NCBI RefSeq assembly: GCF_001718195.1
Contig: NZ_MCNV01000035.1
Coordinates: 1-64,000 of the forward strand
From: Paraburkholderia nodosa
Lineage (GTDB): Bacteria > Pseudomonadota > Gammaproteobacteria > Burkholderiales > Burkholderiaceae
Direction of reading: 5' to 3'
DNA: 64,000 nucleotides
Shown one piece after another: positions 60,561 to 64,000 of the stretch. The position numbers and the translations under genes were made by a program. How positions within the stretch are numbered: position 1 is the first letter of the stretch; each line of letters begins with the position of its first letter. The notes under the pieces were generated by a model. That model saw nothing but the letters and a program-made list of their open reading frames with translations, did not search any database and was not told the DNA's origin.

Positions 60561-60777
60561 CTGGCGCGTACTCCTTGCAAGAGGAAAAAGGGTCAAGCCT
60601 GGCGCAGGCCGCCACGATACACGATTCTCGCGCGGTTTATTTGCGCAGCCAGGCATTTCGTAGAATAGGCGCTGCGCGGCGCCGGGAGTTCCGCCGCCGT
60701 ACCCGCTTCGTGCGGCACCGCTCTCTCGCTTGCCCGCGCGGCCGCCACGAACCTCAACATCCGTCCGAGACCCGCCC

Positions 60778-62454
60778 ATGGCCCGCATTGTCCCCGACGA
60801 CTGGCAGCATCTCGAAGCCACCGGCGCCGCCGCGCGCGAGCGCGAAACGCTCGCCGCGCTCGCCCGCGGTTTGCCGAACGGCTACACCGTCTATCACGGC
60901 GTGCACTGGACGCGGCTCTCCGAAGGCTTTTCGGTCTTCGGCGAGGCCGATTTCGTGATCGTCAGCCCGGCTGGGCGCGTGATGATCGTCGAGCAGAAAA
61001 CCGGTTTTTTGCGCGAAACGCCAGGCGGGCTCGTCAAGGCGTACATGCAAACCGAGCGCAACGTGGCGATCGCGCTGGCACGCACGGTCGAAGGGCTGCA
61101 CCGGCGCTTTACGGCGTCGTTCGGCGCGGGCACCTACGTGCTCGAAGAGCTGTTCTATTGCCCCGACCACGTGGTGCGGGAGCCGGCCATCGCGGGCGTG
61201 AACCCGGCGCGCATCGTCGACGCCGCGCGCAAGGCGCAGCTCGCCGCCATCGTGCTCGAAGCCATGCCCGCCGACGAGCCGCGCCTGCCGTGCGCCGCCA
61301 GGATCCATCATTTTCTCGCCGACGAACTTTCGCTCACGCCCGACACCAGCGCGCTGCTCGGCGCGGCCGGCACGCTCGTCACGCGGCTCGCGGGCGGCCT
61401 CGCCACGTGGGCGCGGCGCCTCGAATTCGCCCCGTTCCGGCTGCGCGTGATCGGCACGGCGGGCTCGGGCAAGACGCAACTGGCCGTGCAGGTCATGAAG
61501 GACGCGGTGGCGCGCGGCGCGCGCACGCTCTACGTGTGCTTCAACCGGCCGCTTGCGGATCACATCGCGCAGCTCGCGCCGCCCGGGGCAAAGGTGGCGA
61601 CCTATCACCAGCTGTGCGACTGGGTCGCGCGCGACGGCGGCCACGTGCCCGACTTCGCGAGCCCCGGCGCGTTCGATGACCTCGTGCAGCGCTTCGGCGA
61701 GATGCCGATTGCCGAGCGCTGGCAGTTCGACGTGCTGATCGTCGACGAAGGGCAGGATTTCCACGAGCCGTGGGTCGGCGCACTCGGGCGTCTGCTGCGG
61801 CCGGACGCTGCATGGTGGTGGCTCGAAGATCCGCTGCAGAACCTGTACGTGCGCGAGCCGCTCGCGCTGGCGGGCTGGACCGTGCTGCGCGAGACCACGA
61901 ACTACCGCAGCCCGCGCGACATCCTCGCATTCCTGCACGACGTGGCCGGACCGACCGTGCCCGCCATCGCGCAGCTCGCCGCGGGGAGTCCGTTCGACGG
62001 CTCCGAGGTGACCGTGGCGAGCTGGGACGAGCATGAAGCCGGACCGGGCGCGGAACCTGGGGTGGTTCTGGTCACGAAACGCGCGATTACGCAGGCGCTT
62101 TCGCTGGGCTTTCGCAAGCAGGACATCGTCGTGCTTTGCTGGCGCGGACGCGAGCATTCGCTGTTCGCGACGCTCGATCAGCTCGGCCCGCATCGGCTGC
62201 GCAGCTTCACCGGCCAATACGACCTGTTCGGCAATCCGCAGTACCGCGAGGGCGATGTGCTGCTCGATTCGATCTACCGCTTCAAGGGCCAGTCCGCGCC
62301 GTGCGTGATCCTGACCGAGGTGGACTTCGAGTCATTCGACGAGCGCGCCGCGCGCAAACTCTTCGTCGGCGCGACGCGTGCGGCCATGAAGCTCATCGTG
62401 GTGGCGTCGCCGCGCGCCGCGCGATTCATCGAGGGCCGGCGCGGCGGCGTCTAA
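60778..62454 (+). CDS. NERD-domain superfamily I helicase-like protein
   Basis: A 558-residue protein. Residues 1-170 contain a NERD nuclease-related domain: EADFVIVSPAGRVMIVEQKTG has the Asp and Glu-x-Lys pattern of nuclease-like active sites. A UvrD/Rep-like ATPase follows: Walker A GTAGSGKTQLA (Lys232), a CFNRPLADHI helicase segment, Walker B VLIVDEGQDF (Asp323-Glu324), and motif-VI-like FVGATRAAMKLIVVAS near the C-terminus. It probably acts on DNA in repair or defence; the exact substrate is unknown. It is monocistronic and convergent with the phosphoribosyltransferase-HAD gene. Confidence 0.85.
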   Translation: MARIVPDDWQHLEATGAAARERETLAALARGLPNGYTVYHGVHWTRLSEGFSVFGEADFVIVSPAGRVMIVEQKTGFLRETPGGLVKAYMQTERNVAIALARTVEGLHRRFTASFGAGTYVLEELFYCPDHVVREPAIAGVNPARIVDAARKAQLAAIVLEAMPADEPRLPCAARIHHFLADELSLTPDTSALLGAAGTLVTRLAGGLATWARRLEFAPFRLRVIGTAGSGKTQLAVQVMKDAVARGARTLYVCFNRPLADHIAQLAPPGAKVATYHQLCDWVARDGGHVPDFASPGAFDDLVQRFGEMPIAERWQFDVLIVDEGQDFHEPWVGALGRLLRPDAAWWWLEDPLQNLYVREPLALAGWTVLRETTNYRSPRDILAFLHDVAGPTVPAIAQLAAGSPFDGSEVTVASWDEHEAGPGAEPGVVLVTKRAITQALSLGFRKQDIVVLCWRGREHSLFATLDQLGPHRLRSFTGQYDLFGNPQYREGDVLLDSIYRFKGQSAPCVILTEVDFESFDERAARKLFVGATRAAMKLIVVASPRAARFIEGRRGGV

Positions 62455-62466
62455 GCGCCGGCTCGC

Positions 62467-63414
62467 TCAGCTCCAGGCCGAGGCGCCGATCAGCGTGCCC
62501 GTGCGTGCCTGGGCGTTCCACCAGATCACGCGCAGGAGCGGCGCGGTCTGGGCGATCAGGATGGCCTGCACCGGATCGCTCTCGATGAAGTGCGTGACGC
62601 CGCTGCGGATGGCCGCCGCGGCCTTGTGCGCAGCCACGGCCGCGGCCGTGTCGTCGTGTTCGTCCGGCGTGCGCATGATCAGTTCGAGGTGCCCGAAACC
62701 GTGGCGTTCGAGCCAGGCGAGCGTGCGCTCGCGGTCGATCTCCGGACGCCCCGTGATGATCGCGCGCGTGCGTTTCATGTCGATGCCGGGCAGGCGCTCG
62801 AACGGCACCAGCTCGTCGCGCTCGGCGAGCGCGGCGACGAGGTCTTCGTCGTAGCGCGCAATCGGGAGGTCGGGGAGCAGGACGCCATCGAGATCGATGG
62901 CGTAGACCGCGTACTCGTGGTCGTCGGCCATGCGCGTGCCGTCGCCGTCGCCATCGCGGATCCAGTCGGCGCGATAACGGTCGGTGTAGGCCTGGCGCTC
63001 CCACGGGAACAGCGCGAAATAGCCGCTCGCGTCGACCGAATAATCGGGGCGCAGACGGCTGAGGTCGTCGTAGGCGCCGGTGAGCGTGCGCACGACGAGC
63101 CCGTGCTCGCTCAGGAACGCGATGCAGTCCACGAGCGTATGGCCGCGCCCCGCGATGTCCTCGCAGAGCAGCACTCTCGAGCCCGGTTCGGGCAGCGGCA
63201 GCGTGGAGTCCCAGCGCACTTCGCGCGTGGCGCGGTCATAGCGCAGGAATGCGACAGCCGCACCCGTTGCGTGCGAAACCATCAGCGCAAGGGGCGCGCC
63301 GCCGCGCAGGATACCGACCACGAGGTCGAATTCCTCCGCGATCAGCGCCGGCTGCAGCGACTCGACCCAGTGATCGAGCTGTTCGTAGGTGAGCGGAACG
63401 ACAGGTTTATCCAT
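62467..63414 (-). CDS. phosphoribosyltransferase-HAD domain fusion protein
   Basis: A 315-residue two-domain protein. Residues 1-125 are a type I phosphoribosyltransferase-like domain (LVVGILRGGAPLAL, then the PRPP-loop-like VLLCEDIAGRGHTL at 81-94). Residues 170-315 resemble a HAD-type domain: AIDLDGVLLPDLP with nucleophile Asp174 (DLDG), then a segment IITGRPEIDRERTLAWLE like the HAD threonine loop. The middle linker has FPWER. The start at 63414 fits the first domain. It could be an enzyme that transfers and dephosphorylates a ribosyl product, but no pathway genes are near. Confidence 0.75.
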   Translation of the reverse strand: MDKPVVPLTYEQLDHWVESLQPALIAEEFDLVVGILRGGAPLALMVSHATGAAVAFLRYDRATREVRWDSTLPLPEPGSRVLLCEDIAGRGHTLVDCIAFLSEHGLVVRTLTGAYDDLSRLRPDYSVDASGYFALFPWERQAYTDRYRADWIRDGDGDGTRMADDHEYAVYAIDLDGVLLPDLPIARYDEDLVAALAERDELVPFERLPGIDMKRTRAIITGRPEIDRERTLAWLERHGFGHLELIMRTPDEHDDTAAAVAAHKAAAAIRSGVTHFIESDPVQAILIAQTAPLLRVIWWNAQARTGTLIGASAWS

Positions 63415-63708
63415 GGGTTGAATTGGGTGTCGAAGCGCGTAATCGGCAAGCGCGCGGCAACTGCGCGGCAACTGCGCAATGCGCGTTTCCGATAGCGGTG
63501 TACGAGAAAAAGACGGCTATTGTCAGCACAATGTTTGACGATATTATGCCTATGCTCACCAGCGCCTGCTGGCATGGTGGGTGGAGGTAGCAGGAAAACG
63601 AGGGAAACGCAGCAGGAAAAAGCGGCGCATTACCGCAAAATGTCGCGTAGCGCCGCGCAAAGACACACGAAAACGACGCGAATCATCGCGCGAAAGGGCT
63701 CGGGCAAG
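63415..63708. other. divergent intergenic region with 11-bp tandem duplication
   Basis: No credible gene. GCGCGGCAACT is repeated directly at 63452-63462 and 63463-63473 and partly again after it. An AT-richer stretch near 63505-63555 (GCTATTGTCAGCACAATG... TATTATGCCT) is the likely promoter for the oxidoreductase gene or the fusion gene. Confidence 0.5.
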
Positions 63709-64000
63709 ATGTGGCATGGGATGGGATGGCCAGGCTGGCGGCGCTGGGCCGCCGTGGTGGCGCTCGCGGGTGCGGCGCCGTTTTTTGCACCTTCCGCGCA
63801 GGCGGCGGGTTCTCCGGGTGCGCTCTCGCTCGACGTCGATGGCGAGGTGCGCGTGACCAACAACGCGTCCCACACGGCGTATCACTTCAGCGAGGCGCAG
63901 CTGCTCGCGCTGCCCGCGCATTCGATCACGACGGCCACGACCTGGACGCCGCGCTCGACCTTCACGGGCCCGCTGCTTTCGGACGTGCTCGAGGCCGTGG
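63709..64000 (+). CDS. molybdopterin-dependent oxidoreductase-like protein, truncated by window end
   Basis: The first 97 codons of a gene running off the window. A signal peptide ends in APSAQAA at about residue 33. The mature start (LSLDVDGEVRVTNNASHTAYHF, then LPAHSITTATTWTPRSTFTGPLL) resembles the exported molybdopterin-oxidoreductase-domain proteins found beside sensor kinases. ATG 63709 is used; ATG 63721 is also in frame. The cofactor-binding and catalytic region is outside the window, so the call rests on the N-terminal pattern. Confidence 0.65.
   Translation, partial: MWHGMGWPGWRRWAAVVALAGAAPFFAPSAQAAGSPGALSLDVDGEVRVTNNASHTAYHFSEAQLLALPAHSITTATTWTPRSTFTGPLLSDVLEAV

Noticed and set aside
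63452..63473. 11-bp tandem duplication GCGCGGCAACT as a possible repeat array or attachment site
   Set aside because: Only two full copies in a GC-rich region and no integrase, tRNA or phage gene nearby. Probably replication slippage.
1..64000. CRISPR arrays, insertion sequences, prophage or integrative elements
   Set aside because: No regularly spaced repeats, transposase, integrase or phage structural genes were recognised, and the GC-rich character is steady across the window.

Overview
The window looks like chromosomal DNA from a member of the Burkholderiaceae, probably Paraburkholderia, Caballeronia or a near relative. The evidence is its high GC content, a 5S rRNA of Burkholderia type, and gene families common in that group (LysR/RND/NodT efflux sets, OprB porins, a Zur-type regulator, CydAB with a small accessory protein). 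I see no insertion sequence, prophage, CRISPR array or tRNA gene. It reads as ordinary chromosome rich in transport and stress functions, entered at the 3' end of an rRNA operon and left inside a predicted molybdopterin oxidoreductase gene.

Layout. 1-400: 5S rRNA and two terminators. 0.4-8.4 kb: two paralogous LysR regulators flank an FUSC exporter, a small exported protein, a CoA-transferase, a GlsB-type membrane protein and an MgtC-type protein. 8.6-16.9 kb: a tripartite RND efflux operon (pump, adaptor, NodT lipoprotein), then an OmpR/EnvZ-type two-component pair. 16.9-20.8 kb: AI-2E family transporter, metallophosphoesterase, His-rich membrane protein, AlkB. 20.9-29.4 kb: a malonate decarboxylase operon (mdcABCDEGH) headed by its own GntR regulator and divergent from an MFS carrier that probably imports malonate. 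29.4-31.4 kb: EamA exporter and divergent LysR. 31.4-39.3 kb: a six-gene minus-strand operon (OprB porin, secreted beta-propeller protein, EfeB-like DyP peroxidase, FbpABC-type ferric transporter) with a Fur-like site upstream. This is the most interesting group in the window.

39.6-42.0 kb: arylamine N-acetyltransferase, ICMT-like methyltransferase and a membrane protein. 42.1-44.9 kb: cydAB plus a 51-residue DUF2474-type protein, with a perfect FNR/ANR site upstream. 45.1-46.8 kb: tautomerase, a class II aldolase gene that has lost its central active-site segment, and a urea transporter. 47.0-50.3 kb: glycolipid-binding-domain protein, an overlapping K+ channel/MscS pair, and a GNAT acetyltransferase. 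50.4-56.9 kb: EamA exporter with divergent MocR regulator, alpha-ketoglutarate permease, DHA2 drug exporter with divergent TetR. 57.0-64.0 kb: a photolyase with no canonical start codon, an orphan receiver, a Zur-like regulator with a His-rich N-terminus, a glutathione S-transferase, a NERD-helicase, a phosphoribosyltransferase-HAD fusion and the truncated oxidoreductase.

Recurring logic: divergent regulator/transporter pairs (FUSC, mdc, EamA twice, DHA2), several with palindromes in the shared promoter, and tightly coupled operons with ATGA or TGATG overlaps (mdc genes, the two-component pair, the channel pair). All functional calls come from reading the translated sequence. No database search was run.
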